Shown: positions 32,370 through 43,344 of the stretch, piece by piece
How positions within the stretch are numbered: position 1 is the first letter of the stretch
Layout: each line of letters opens with the position of its first letter
Origin: Platanthera guangdongensis
Taxonomy: Eukaryota; Streptophyta; Magnoliopsida; Asparagales; Orchidaceae
Direction: 5' to 3'
Length of the DNA stretch: 64,000 bases
Assembly: GCA_039583875.1 (NCBI GenBank)
Contig: CM077158.1
Span: forward strand, 242,963,447 to 243,027,446
Notes under the pieces: model-generated
The model's database searches: none
What the model saw: the letters and a program-made list of their open reading frames with translations, nothing else
Told to the model about the DNA's origin: nothing
Made by a program: the position numbers and the translations under genes

Positions 32370-33762
32370 TGTGATAAAATACTAATATTGAGATTTTAGA
32401 TGATAGCAAAATATATTACTATTTATGAAAATATTTTATATAATTTTAATTGTGTTTATTCCTGTCATTTTTATTAAAAAATATAGACTAAGTTAAATTA
32501 TAATAGATAAATTTAATATTCATTATATTATCTAGCATCACAGTTCAACCCCGGTCCGACCGGTCCAACCGGACAAACCTTGAACCTTTGATCTCACTAG
32601 TTCATCTCCGGTTCGGTTCTTAAAACTTAAGCGGAGGGGATACAACTTACAAGGGAGACAAACTCATCCTAAAGAGAATGCGAGGAGAAGGAAGAAAGGG
32701 GAGAGGTGCTCAACTCTAACCCTAGGAGGAGAGGAAATGAACTAAGAAAAAGGAGACATTAATAATTTATGTGATACGCATTCATAACCCAAGGGGCCTA
32801 CATATATAGAATTAAATGACTGGCATAATCGTAATAAGTCCAAAATTTTGATTTTGCATAAAATAACATATGCTAGAATCGATGACTTGATGATTAAAAG
32901 ATGTGACATGCATCGATACAAACATTTGGTCGTGTGGGACCATATCATCCTACACATCTTTCAAATCCAGGCCCTCAAGCTCGAGCGAAACTGAGACAGT
33001 CTGATCATTTGATTCCTCGATTTCATGTCAGAACATCTCCTTGTAGAGCGTCACTGCAATGGTGGCTGCATCGAGCGGCAAGCCTTCGGTGTGCAAATAG
33101 ATGTCACGAAGGATGATGATAAAGTTGTTAGAAAATTGTAGCTTGCGTAGAGGCAAAATCAATGAATTAAGATGGAGGCAGCGGGATGCCTGAGGACTGC
33201 GGGCTACGGGGATCTGGCGTGGCGGAGGCATTTGCTAAGGGGAGATTGTCGGCCAGGTTTTCCTTCTTTCGCCCACAATTCACGCCCACCACACCAAGAT
33301 GTTGACATCGAGAATTCGGCCTTAATGTTCAGTCTTTGGGATGGGACGAGGTTACTAGCCCACTGGAGCAAAACTCAAAGGTCAAAGAATGAAAACGTGA
33401 TGGACTGTAAGCGAGAGAATTTTGAAATTGATGCAGCATAGATTTTTATTCTTTATGCGATTTTTTATTTCACCTGAGTTAGAGATGACAAGAGAGATAA
33501 GGGATTAGGGAGTTCCGATATCGAGAGATACAGATTTTTATTCTAAAATCGTTGCAAGACATTTCATCGTGCATTTTCACACAGTCGCATTCATAGATTC
33601 ATCGCACTTGACATAAGAAATCACTATACAAGATTATTAGGTTTTATAACTGTGCACTAAGGAAAACAAAACAAATATTAATCTAAAAGTAACTAGGGTT
33701 CTAACTTCTAAGATATTAAGAGATCAAATTCATCGTGAATGTTTAGAATAAATAGTTCTTAC
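32370..33762. other. intron sequence right of Tat-1, with an old element end
   Basis: Positions 32540-32630 hold ACCGG-rich sequence ending TTCTTAAAAC, inverted relative to 11166. Positions 32930-33231 on the minus strand have an open stretch containing LRDIYLHTEGLPLDAATIAV and, after one stop, VSLELEGLDLKDV. This looks protein-like but I cannot assign it to a family. The rest is AT-rich without recognisable features. Confidence 0.4.
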
Positions 33763-34184
33763 CCAAACAGTTGGTGTGCAATGGCTAAAGCCGTCGTTGT
33801 CTTGCCCGTGCCCGGAGGTCCATAGAAGAGCATGTGTGGGCACTGCAAAACAATACATAGAAGCAAAAGCAAGAAAACGAGTGTTAGAATCTAATCATCA
33901 GCTTGGGAATGGACGGGGTGGAGACGGGAAAGGCGGAGAATGATCACATTGGCTGTCTCGAGGGTGTTGGTGAGAACGCGAATCACCTCCTCCTGGTGAG
34001 CTACGTCCTTCACCTGCTTCGGCCGGCTGGGATGTCGCCGGCGAGGGCGGGAAGAGAATAACGCGGAAGGGGGTTAGAAATCAAAACGATTCGCAGAGAG
34101 AGAGAGAGAGATGGTATGAGTAGAGTAGGAGAAATCGCACTATTTTTCCACCCATGGCTGGGAACTAGGGATCAGAGGAGCCAT
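33763..34184 (-). CDS. RFC4: Replication factor C subunit 4, exons 1-3
   Basis: Exon 1 (34184-34141) encodes [14 protein letters not shown] plus two bases of Tyr. Exon 2 (34026-33948) encodes the rest of [15 protein letters not shown] through LTNTLETAN. Exon 3 (33842-33763) encodes [15 protein letters not shown] (Walker A) to AHQLFG, ending two bases into the Gly codon. Phases join perfectly (TA|C, AAT|TGC, GG|A). Acceptors are CCCAG and TTGCAG; the donors of introns 1 and 2 (GTGCGA, GTGATC) are weak and that of intron 3 (GTAAGA) is strong. RFC4 is a small subunit of the RFC clamp loader, an AAA+ ATPase acting in DNA replication and repair. The start is the ATG directly before the conserved N-terminus. 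Confidence 0.93.
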
Positions 34185-34440
34185 GGCGTTGCTGTAGCTT
34201 TCCTCGCCGCCGCGCTCCTGAAGAAAGTTCTCGGCGCCGGAAAACGGTGCTGAAGAGAGTAGAAAACTGGCACCGAGTGCCAATCCAAACAGCACCGTAA
34301 ATCGTGACTGTAAAAAATGTATAATATAATTTGGGCTTTTATTTTGAAACAGAATCCTCACAATATTGAATTTTGACAAAATATATGGTGAAACCGCGAA
34401 AGTTTAAAATTGTTATATTGCATTTGTCAAAATAGTTTTT
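34185..34440 (-). promoter_or_regulatory. 5' leader and proximal promoter region of RFC4
   Basis: The minus-strand sequence directly upstream of the ATG is GC-rich (GCGCGGCGGCGAGG) and then becomes AT-rich beyond about 34300. The frame is open upstream of the ATG, but I see no conserved protein there, so the ATG at 34184 is kept. No clear TATA box was found. Confidence 0.35.
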
Positions 34441-34630
34441 TTTGGTAAAGTGCATCCTCAATAAATAAAAAATAAAATGACCAAAATGTATACTCTAAGG
34501 GGCATATTGCCAAAAAACCATTTTGAGAGCTACATTTTGCCAGTTTTAAACTTTCAGAATGCATTTTGCTAAAAGCCTGTATTTCAAATGTGCACTTTGC
34601 CAAAAAAACATATTTTGTGTCCGAAATGGG
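34441..34630. repeat. degenerate repeats of GCATTTTGCCAAAA type
   Basis: At least four copies of variants of TGCATTTTGC(C/T)AAAA occur at spacings of roughly 40-50 bp. They are diverged and of unknown origin. Confidence 0.4.
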
Positions 34631-34812
34631 TTGGCCTAGCCCACCCACTATGGGCCGTCTAATCAATAATCTGATGGTGCAGAAAATATGATCGTGTTTA
34701 TTTAAAAAATAATTATACAAGAAAAAGAATGTATTTTCGAATGTCTCATCATATTTGGGAAAGCACGGATTCTCTCTCTTCGCGTAGATCTACGTATATT
34801 ACGTCGGATTTT

Positions 34813-35056
34813 GGATTCTCTGGAGTTCGTACGAACAACTGCAAGGTGGAGTTCGATCCATCTCGCGTGTTGGATTGAAATCCAACGCGAGAGAATTTCC
34901 GTTTTTTTTTTCAATATTTTTATTATTTTTACCGTTCGTTTTTTTTTTTCTTTTAGCGCATAGATTCATCTCGTCGCGGAATTGGTGAGATGAATCGTTC
35001 TCGTGCGTTGGATCGAACTCCACCTTGAAGTTCTTCGTACGAACTCCAGAGAATCT
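34813..35056. repeat. inverted repeat (foldback or MITE-like), about 50-bp arms
   Basis: The arm at 34813-34862 (GGATTCTCTGGAGTTCGTAC, then AAGGTGGAGTTCGATCCA) is inverted at about 35004-35056. A smaller hairpin (CTCGCGTGTTGGAT / ATCCAACGCGAG) lies at about 34863-34893. It is about 630 bp upstream of the RFC4 start codon. I see no clear target duplication. Confidence 0.7.
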
Positions 35057-35450
35057 GGATCCTATTACGTTTGCTTAAAAAAAAGTTGTATAATTCTGTA
35101 TTTACGCATATTATTATGAAATAGCATTATCAATTTTGGAGCTTATAATTAGGCTATTGTTAAGTGCAGTTCAATATTGGCGTGTCGCATCTTATTGTTA
35201 ACCGAATTTCAAAAATTGGGAAATTTTATCGAGTTGTTTAAGGGTGCTGTTATTAGCAAACCCTTTTTGATTATTAACAAACCAAAATAAATCGGGTTCA
35301 TGATTATTTACCTATTTTTTCTATCCTAAAAATCTCCTGCTAGCAAACCATTAGGGCACATGTCATTGTTGCCGCTCCCGAGTCCATAGTTGCCGCTCCT
35401 AAGTCCACCGATCGTCGCTGCTCCTCCGCCTCCTCAACCCCAAGGTTCAG

Positions 35451-35453
<3 letters not shown>

Positions 35454-35481
<28 letters not shown>

Positions 35482-35490
35482 CTTCTTCTG
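35454..35490. repeat. (TTC)n microsatellite
   Basis: About 12 copies of TTC. A smaller run is near 35570-35590, inside two diverged copies of a phrase with TTTTGCCCCCAG. Confidence 0.8.
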
Positions 35491-35783
35491 TTGATTTTGC
35501 CCTAGTCGTTGCTCTGTTTTTGCCCCCAGACCCTAGCCGCTGCCCTGTTTTCCCCACGATTTGCTCTTCTTATTCTTCTTCTTCTTCTGATTTTGCCCTA
35601 GCTGTTGCTCTGTTTTTGCCCCCAGGCCCTAGCCGCTGCCCTGTTTTCCCCCTGATTTGCTCTTCTTCTTCTTTATCCGACGCTCACGGTATGCTTCAGT
35701 AGGCTGAACTTAAGGGTCTTCTTTTTGTCGAGTGATATTTTACTTGTTGAACTTAAGGGTCTTCTTTCATGACCAGTTTTCAG

Positions 35784-36031
35784 GAACTCAAATCCGACGC
35801 TCTTGAGCACGGAGAAGAAGATTTAGAAGATGTCTTTGTTTTAACAGATGAGTGGAGAGAGTTCTTTGCAAAATCTGAGGCTAAAAGGAGGATGGGTGAT
35901 TTTTCTCTGCCCCTTCATATAAAACCCTGCTTGATTGATACTACTTGGTGGAGCATTCATCATGTTTGAACTAGACTTTTGTTTTCTTCATGTGCAGAAA
36001 AGGAGAAGAAAAACAAACACAGGAGGTGAAG
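35784..36031 (+). pseudogene. captured gene fragment: two spliceable exons
   Basis: Exon A (35784-35895) encodes EDVFVLTDEWREFFAKSEAK within 37 codons, between acceptor TTTTCAG and donor GTGATT. Exon B starts at 35998 after TGTGCAG and continues in phase (codon G|AA) with a Lys-rich tail KEKKNKHRR and a stop. The exact phase match indicates real exon structure. The peptide resembles the C-terminus of a conserved plant protein whose name I cannot give. Because it lies between transposon ends, it is probably a captured fragment; a host gene with its own exons here is the alternative. Confidence 0.5.
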
Positions 36032-37222
36032 ATCTCTAAACAGTTTTGCCTTACTGGAGCACATCAGCAACAATGTTGACTGAACACAAACTGGTACTGC
36101 TGCTCTTATTCACCTCCTGTGTTTGATTGAATTGGTCAATTCCATGCTTCGGTTGCACGAAAGGATTTATTTAGGAATTACTACTCTAAACTACATCAAA
36201 TAAAAAGTAAAGATGCACAAAAGCAAAGTTACTCTAAGTTTTTCATGCTTCGGTTTGGATATATTAGACTTGTTTTTCATGCCCCCTGATTCTTCTTCGT
36301 CTTCTTCTTTATTGATTAAATCCTATGCTTACTGTTGATTTCAGATGGAGAATGTTGATTTCTCAATGGAGAGTGTTATTTGTAACCCATCAACCGAAAG
36401 GTATCCTTCACAACCTTAACTTATTGTGATTGTGCATGAAAGAAGGGAGTCCACTACCACTGCTCTACTCCCCATGGAGGTGATATCATACACAATTGGC
36501 AACTACATGGGAATGCATAATCAATTCAAAAGAATGAAAGGTTAGATTACTTACTGTTTATTTTCAATGGCCTATTACCTACTAATGTTTAAATTTGTTT
36601 GATTATTTCTTTATGCAGTGGTAGGTAGAGCATGTCATTTGTCAATTTTCCATTGCACTTATACATATTCTTGAAGGAAGAACAAATGTGAATTTATGCA
36701 ATTTATTTCACATGAATTGATGTTATGTTAAGTATAATGTTCACTAATTTGAAGACTCATGAAATTGCATGTTTGTTTTTTGCAGAATATGATCAAAAAA
36801 ATTTTGTGGCGCGTCAAAATATTTGGTATTTTTGAAGATATTATGAGACATTTAAAAAAGATTTGAAGCATTTCGAGAAGTTTTGTTTACATAAATGATA
36901 TGTTAATGTTAACCAAAAATTATTTAGTATACCTAGTATTTAAGAACGAATGAAACAACTTATTATATGATTGAGAGTTTTTCTAATTATTTGGTGGTTT
37001 GCTAATAACAAAATGGTTTTCGAATAGCCATTTTCAATTTCAATGGTTTGCTAACAGTAATGGTTTGCTAGCAGCGGAAATGGGTTTGCTAATAACAGCA
37101 CCCTTGTTTAAAACACCAGAGTTTTTGTTAGTCGCACCGATTTGTTAAAGACATCGCACCTTTTTTTAGAATGTTGTTATAGGCACACCAGTTTTGGTTA
37201 TATGCAACCAAAATATAAATGT

Positions 37223-39538
37223 TGTAACACCCCCTATCCGTCGCATAGTATATAGCAGTGGGTCCGGTCGGGGCCCGACGCCATATACCACAGACAGACC
37301 GGGTGGTTACGTATGGAAACCATCCAACCAATCTCAACGTCCTACACAGAGCATTCTAGCGGAAGCAGTTTATAAGAGTTGTAAACAAGAACCCAGCATA
37401 GGAGCATGAATGTTCACTAATACCAAAAGGAATGTTATACAAAAATACCCAAAACCGGCCTTAAGGCCTTACAAAGTGTTTCACTTGAAAATTACATGTT
37501 TTACAAACCACGGCACGCAGGTCGGTCATACATGAATAAAGCAGTAAACACTTCTACTTGGGCCTTCGAGGGCCAGCTTCGCAAAAAGGGCTTTAGCCCG
37601 CTATTGACCGCTTGGTCCAGCTGCACCTGCAAGCAACAAACCACCGCACAGTGGCAAAACAAGGCAACGGTCAGCAATGCTGACCAAATTATAACGATCC
37701 CGCCCCCAACTCGGGGCGGCGATGCTCCTTCCCTGCATTTCATTAGCATAAGCGAGCTATATATATATATCCATAGCCATTTCAACACAGACGTTGACTC
37801 GCACGGCCACACGCCCCGTGCACTCAGGGCACATTCTCGGTGAACCGGTCGATGTCACGTCAATTAAAGCCATTAACATTCCGGACTCACCACCGCCACT
37901 TAGACGGCCAAACCTATGAGCAATTTGTCTTCCTGGTATGGGTCACGTCAATTTAATCCATTGACCGCCGAAGACTCACATCTATGCCAACGGCAAGTGC
38001 CACGTAACCTTAGGTCTCTTTAATCGAACGACATAAAGCGGGTACGGTTCCATCTAACCCGTGCTCACTTCGCAACGACAATTTAAGCCATTTGTGCGGG
38101 TCAAACTTCCACCGAGTCACATTCTACCGCAAGTCACATAACTCAGTTATGTTCGAGTTGGCTCTCAGGCCACCAAGTTGGCAAGATCTCGTATCCGCCC
38201 AGTTTTCCGGGTGCACCTTTGGGTTAGTCCCCAAGGCTCCCTGCTGCAATCTACCGCGTAGAAAACCCGAAAACAACCAATAGCACGGAGTCTTCTCCGG
38301 CCTTATGCAATGCAACATCACCGATCCAGACTAACATGTCCGGGTAGGCTTCACACATCATGCCTATGTCCGTTCTCGCATACGGACTCTAAACAACGGG
38401 GACTTTACATATCTACCCGAAGGAACGCCTCCAACTCTTCGCAAACTCGCGAGAGCGGGCTTCCTATGCTAAGAAAGAGAGCTATTCATGCTCAAGATGA
38501 GGATCGTTACCCTTGAGTTCCTCTTTGGCGCCATTGAAAAGTAATCGGATGGAAATCACCGCACTTGCGTTGCCTCCGTGGATCCAGAGTCGGCTCGCGA
38601 TTCGGAGCTCCGAAGCTCCTCCAATGGCGGGATCTAGTTCTTCTTCCTCCAACGGCTCTCCTCTTTCTCCAAGGACTTGGAGAGATGATAAGGTAAGAAA
38701 GTGATGGATTTCTAAGTCAACTCACGGGTATATCCTCTCAGGAACAACCCCCAGCCGTTGGATCTCAACCTAAGGAAACGAACGGCTTTGATTCGGGGCT
38801 GAAATGCCCAATCTGGACCGAACACGGCCTGGCACATGCCCGTTTCCAGGGCCGTGTGCCGCATTCGCCGTCAAAATCGAATCTCCTGGACCCTCATACG
38901 GGTATCGAACACGCCCGTGTTCGAGCTGACACGCCCGTGTTCCAGCTGACACGGCCGTGAGGCCGGCCGTGTACCCCATGATTTTCCCCCATTTTCAACC
39001 CGAGCACTGCACGGGTCCTAGGACACGCCCGTGTCCTTTCCCGTGTCACCTTGACACGCCTGGGCCCCAGGCCGTGTACATGGTCTCGACATTTCGTCGC
39101 GTGCAGTTCGACGACTTGATGACACGGCCTTGGACATGCCCGTGTCCTAGGCCGTGTGCCTTGTCTCGACGATCGTCGAGCGAATCTCGACGACTTCCCC
39201 TGGACGATCGTCGACACGGGTCGACACCCGGCAACACGCCCGTGACGCGGGCCGTGTGCCCATTCTCGACAATTCGTCGAGTATAACTCGACGACTCCGC
39301 GGCTAAGTGTCGACACGGGTCGACACGCCCTGCGACACGCCCGTGTCGCAGGCCGTGTGCCCATTCTCGACGAATCGTCGAGCATAACTCGACGACTTCG
39401 CGGCTAAGTGCCGACACGCGCTTGACACGCCCTGGGACACGCCCGTGTCCCAGGCCGTGTGCCTTCAGCCAGAACCCAAACTGGCCCAAAACGTCCCCCT
39501 TCGCTCCTTTGAGTGTCGGGGCGTTACAAATGCAGCCC
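37223..39538 (-). repeat. chromovirus solo LTR, 2.3 kb, inside the MULE
   Basis: On the minus strand it begins TGTAACGCCCC and ends GGGTGTTACA, with flanks AATGT and AATGC (one mismatch). Its start resembles the LTR at 48770. It carries dense palindromic phrases (ACACGGGCGTGTCC, TCGACGATCGTCGA) at about 38820-39470. A candidate mini-exon lies on the minus strand at 38534-38511 (ATG, 8 codons MAPKRNSR, phase-0 donor GTAACG). No internal domain is present. Confidence 0.8.
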
Positions 39539-40166
39539 AATTTAGATATTTGCACACCCAATATATAGTTGCACACGAAAACCAAATTTTTAGAATTCGC
39601 AAATCAACTTACAAAACTACTTAGTGGGCACCCGCCATGCTTTTGAGCTTTTATGCTCATTTCATTACCTAATAATATTAGAAATTTCAAGACAAAAAAA
39701 CACAAGAAATTTGTACAGTAGTTCGGACAAAAAATAAGTTAACCAACATAAATTTTGTAACAGTCCATTAGACAAAATGAGTTAGCCAAATTAAACAACT
39801 ATTGTGGTAGCAGATCACATCAATGGTTCAAAAACTTGAGCTCAATTTCTTTCCATTCGTCTCGACCTGCATATGTTAGATTTTCATAACAATTTTAGTA
39901 TGAATCACGTGACACAAAAATAAAAGATACAATGTTATATTTCTACCTATTGTTTTACTTCTTCACGATGAACATCCAAATGTAAATGTGATACTCCAAA
40001 TATCTGCACAAAAACTTTTATATTAGTATTATAGTAAAACTTAGTTGTTATTAAGAATTTTTTATAATAAGAAGTTTACATCATATTAAGGATACGTCAA
40101 ATTAATAACTTCTTCATCTTGTTTGTTGTCGTGGAGAACTCGATCGCTTGAGATGTAATTGAAGTC

Positions 40167-42696
40167 TCACTCATCTGCTACTGGATCGTGATATGTCATC
40201 CACATAGAGATCATTGGTGGTAGCGGGCAGCCATCGTGCATCAACAAGTGAATGTAGTGGTTATTATTGACAAATCCAATAAAGATAGTCTTCCGGCTTT
40301 TTGGAGAAGCAGTGTGTAAAGGTAGGAATGTGAAAGACTGAAATTTTGAGTAATGAACTACTGCCACATTATAACATGACGCAATCACCGATCTCATGTC
40401 TGGCATTGTCATCCACTTGTCAAATGGAGCTGACACTGAAGTACAATCCAAAAATAGCAATAGTTCTATACGTCTCACATTTCCAAAAAGATTGTTGTAT
40501 TGATTTTCATGACTTTTCATCTCTTCTGCTAAGTCCTTGCGCACTTGAAACCAATTATCGCTCATATCAAGTGTATTGCTAACCACTCGGTAGCCACAAT
40601 GTTCATCACCAAGTATAATTTCTGCATCTGTTATATGAGTAGATAAATGTGAAGGCATTTCCTTATGGATGCATTCAAGAAACCTATTTGTATTCACACT
40701 TCTTCTTGGAATCAACTTCTTTGCTGTTGGGGGGTGGTTCTGTTCTTTTTTCAAGACATGTTCAAACAAAGGAAACTCTCTTTTTGTAGATTTGTATTCC
40801 GCCATAATTTTTTTATAACTTCTGTGTGGCCTTCCTTTCAATCTTAAGGGTATCAATGGTTCTTTTGTTTGAGTTGTGGTGAGTTCCATTATCTCATGCA
40901 ACTTACGTTTTATATCATTTCATTGAGCATCAGGTATACTATTGTATTGCTTTAGTAACTCGTCCAATAAAACTTCTATAACATTCAATAAGGCATTCTC
41001 CTCTTTTACTTGAGTTGCACCAAATGTTGTTGATTTCAAGGTTAGTTGCCTCCAATGTTTATGCATCATGCGTAATGAAAATGCAGCAGATTGATTCATA
41101 TAAATCAACAATTCATGAGAATAAGGCAAGTCCATTGTATACCTTACTTTGTGTAAACATTCTGTAGATGTCGGATAGCCACTCTTTACAATTTCTTCTT
41201 CTTTCTTTATTATCTTCAATGCAGCAATCGAAACAAAACTAATCAAATTTGTATACGGTGGTCCTCTAAAATCGGCATTTACTTGTATCGAACTTTGCCC
41301 AAAAGAACGTTTAATCTCAGTATGTTGTAGATTAAGCATTTGATCAAATGTTTTCCATATAGAAGCTAAATTACAAACAGATACTTCTAAAAACCTCTTG
41401 AGGTGACTATATCCGCTCTCCATACGGTTGGCGGTGGAGTTTCCAAAATGTAACAACTTATCAATCCAAGCTGAGGCAAAGTACTCTCTATATGGTTCTA
41501 TCTAAGTTGTCATCACATAATTTTGAACGTTAGGATATTTTTCTAAATACTTGGCTAACATAACATTCAAATGCATGTTGTAATCGCTACTGGTTGGTGT
41601 GTTCACCAACATTAGTCATTCTTGTAAAAAAAACTTCACATTCCTTACCATGCTTGAAAAACTTATTGCAATGTGCTAATATATTGCGACTAATGTGCAC
41701 ATGACATAATATAATTCTTGTTTGAGGAAAAGTTACTTTTATGGCATTCATTAAACTGACTTCTCTGTCAACTACCATTACATTTGGCAAAGAAGTCACG
41801 TCCAATGTACTTTTAAAGCAATCTAAAGCTCATATATAGTTACCTTCAGTTTCATTTGATAGAAAAGCACATGATGAAAAAAATATCATATTGGTATATG
41901 TCAACCCAATAAATGGATAATAAAGGTAATCTATAACGATTCGTCTTATAAGTGCAATACATGATAAAAATATTTGAAAATATTTTGCTGAGCTGAAAAG
42001 AAGTAGGATGTGCAAAAAAAGCTCTCCAAATTATTAGTAACTTGGTTGACATGATTATAAGTAATGTACTTTGCATCTCTAATGCACTTAAATAGAAACT
42101 GAATCAAGGTTCCACCTTACAACTCTTTCTTATACAACTTATTCTTCTCATTATAAATAGTTCTCATTGCGGAAGAATTTGTTGGATTTCTCTTTTTTAA
42201 GGTGGACAATTTTTCGAGGCTTTACGCCGGATGCATACATTTCCTCCACAATTTTTTGCTCATTTTTATTTACTCTTGCAATGTAACTGTGAGGCTCAAG
42301 ATGTACAAATTCATGATTATGCAAACTACATTTAACTTCAACTTTTCATTCATTTGCACATGAATTTTTTTATCAAAGTAGGGAAAAAGGGCATTGATAC
42401 CTTTTGGAGCTTGTTTTTCTTATATTTTTCTTCACACAATCCTTTAAATATTGATTATCACAATGAGAACCACCTCTATCATAACCTAGAAAACCCCTTG
42501 GTTTAGGTCTTCCATCAAGCTTATCCACTTTATGTATAACAACAACAAAACTGATTTCTTTAGCAACATTACGAGCCCACTTAACTAGGTCGTCTTTGCT
42601 AGGAAAATTTGTATCTATCACAAAGTGAACCCCGATATCTACTGAAATCGTTCTACATTTGGGCTCAACTACCGACAATGCATGCTCCACATCCAT
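40167..42696 (-). pseudogene. MULE transposase fused to an OTU cysteine protease, broken
   Basis: 42696-42373 is a FAR1-like zinc-binding segment (WARNVAKEISFVVVIHK, RYQCPFSLL). The catalytic region follows in pieces (CTYKTNRYRLPLL near 41950; VMVVDREVSLMNAI at about 41780; LCHVHISRNILAHC). 41456-40920 continues the MULE C-terminal region (FGNSTANRMESGYSHLKR). 40901-40167 is an OTU domain (GDEHCGYR with the catalytic Cys; GFVNNNHYIHLLM with the His; WMTYHDP). The first DDE Asp of the IMDCTYKTN-type motif is Tyr here (codon 41959-41957), and stops and frame changes break the gene. OTU-bearing MULEs are known in plants. This copy is inactive. Confidence 0.82.
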
Positions 42697-43344
42697 TTTA
42701 ATCTAAAAAAATGAAAAATGGTAAACTCCATAATAGAATCATAGTTATCACAATACTACAATCCTAAAACCACAAACAATGATCTTCAATCCAAAAAATA
42801 AAGGCAAAAAAACATAGATGATATACCTTGATAAAGGGCGGCTAAGTCGAATAGAATAGAAGCACCTTCAGATTGAAGAAGAACACAATAATCTGGAGTA
42901 AAAATGTGTCCAAAGTTAGAAACCCTAACCACATTGAGAGCTTTAAATCCTAAAAAAATACATGGGAGAGAAGTTTTTGAACTCTTACACGGGAGAGAAG
43001 ATATTTCCAGTGAAATGGCGGCCGATGGTGGTGATTAGGTCGTCGGCGAGAAAGGGAGGCAGAGGACTTCGTGCGGCTATAGTTCGCACAATGTTCGTCC
43101 GGCAGAGAGAGGGAGGCGGAGGGCCGGACTTCAGTGGGTATTTTCCAGCGAAATAGGCGGACGGTGGTGGGTATTAGGGCATCAACGAAAGGAGGCGGAG
43201 GGTTGCGGGCTGCGGCTGCTGTTCTCGAAAAGGAGGAGGAAGGCTAGTGTGCGGGTATTGCCATAGGATATTAGGTTTTAAGATTTTAAACCCGTTATTT
43301 TTTTTGTGCCTATGACCAAAACTGGTGTGCCTATAACATCACCC

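Larger units (their letters stand above)
4610..33762 (-). other. RFC4 intron 3, 29,153 bp, filled with retrotransposons
   Basis: The intron is bounded by donor GTAAGAAC (33762 downward) and acceptor TTTCAG (to 4610) on the minus strand. Its phase (GG|A) and protein junction (AHQLFG|PELYKSR) match the RFC4 family exactly. It contains copia-1, copia-2 and Tat-1, together about 25.8 kb, so the pre-insertion intron was about 3 kb. Copia-1 and copia-2 are transcribed against the gene; Tat-1 runs in the same direction as RFC4. Correct splicing over this distance is inferred from intact splice sites only. Confidence 0.8.
35242..37103. mobile_element. non-autonomous hAT-like DNA transposon with captured exons
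   Basis: About 22-bp perfect terminal inverted repeats begin GGGTGCTGTTATTAGC and end with its inverse. They are flanked by an 8-bp direct repeat TTGTTTAA (35234-35241 and 37104-37111). An 8-bp target duplication suggests the hAT superfamily. The 1.86 kb interior has no transposase but contains exon-like sequence and a (TTC)n run. Confidence 0.7.
37169..43344 (-). mobile_element. Mutator-like element (MULE) with OTU-domain transposase
   Basis: The terminal inverted repeats are recognisable: TTATAGGCACACCAGTTTTGG at 37176 and its inverse ending near 43335. Outer ends are GAATGTTG and, inverted, GGGTGATG. The flanks are T-rich (TTTTTTTA and TTTTTTAA), consistent with a decayed 8-9 bp duplication. 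The minus strand encodes FAR1-like DNA-binding, MULE transposase and OTU segments. A 2.3 kb solo LTR (37223-39538) sits just inside the left end; without it the element is about 3.9 kb. Confidence 0.8.

Noticed and set aside
34230..34250. E2F-type site in the RFC4 promoter (CGGCGCCGGAAA)
   Set aside because: It resembles but does not match the TTTSSCGC consensus; not enough to call a site.
34185..34379. N-terminal extension of RFC4 upstream of ATG 34184
   Set aside because: The frame is open but the family starts at [12 protein letters not shown]; the upstream residues show no conservation I know and the ATG lies at the expected place.
40665..40847. 60-codon plus-strand frame rich in Phe in the MULE
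   Set aside because: Reverse-strand shadow of the OTU-domain coding sequence.
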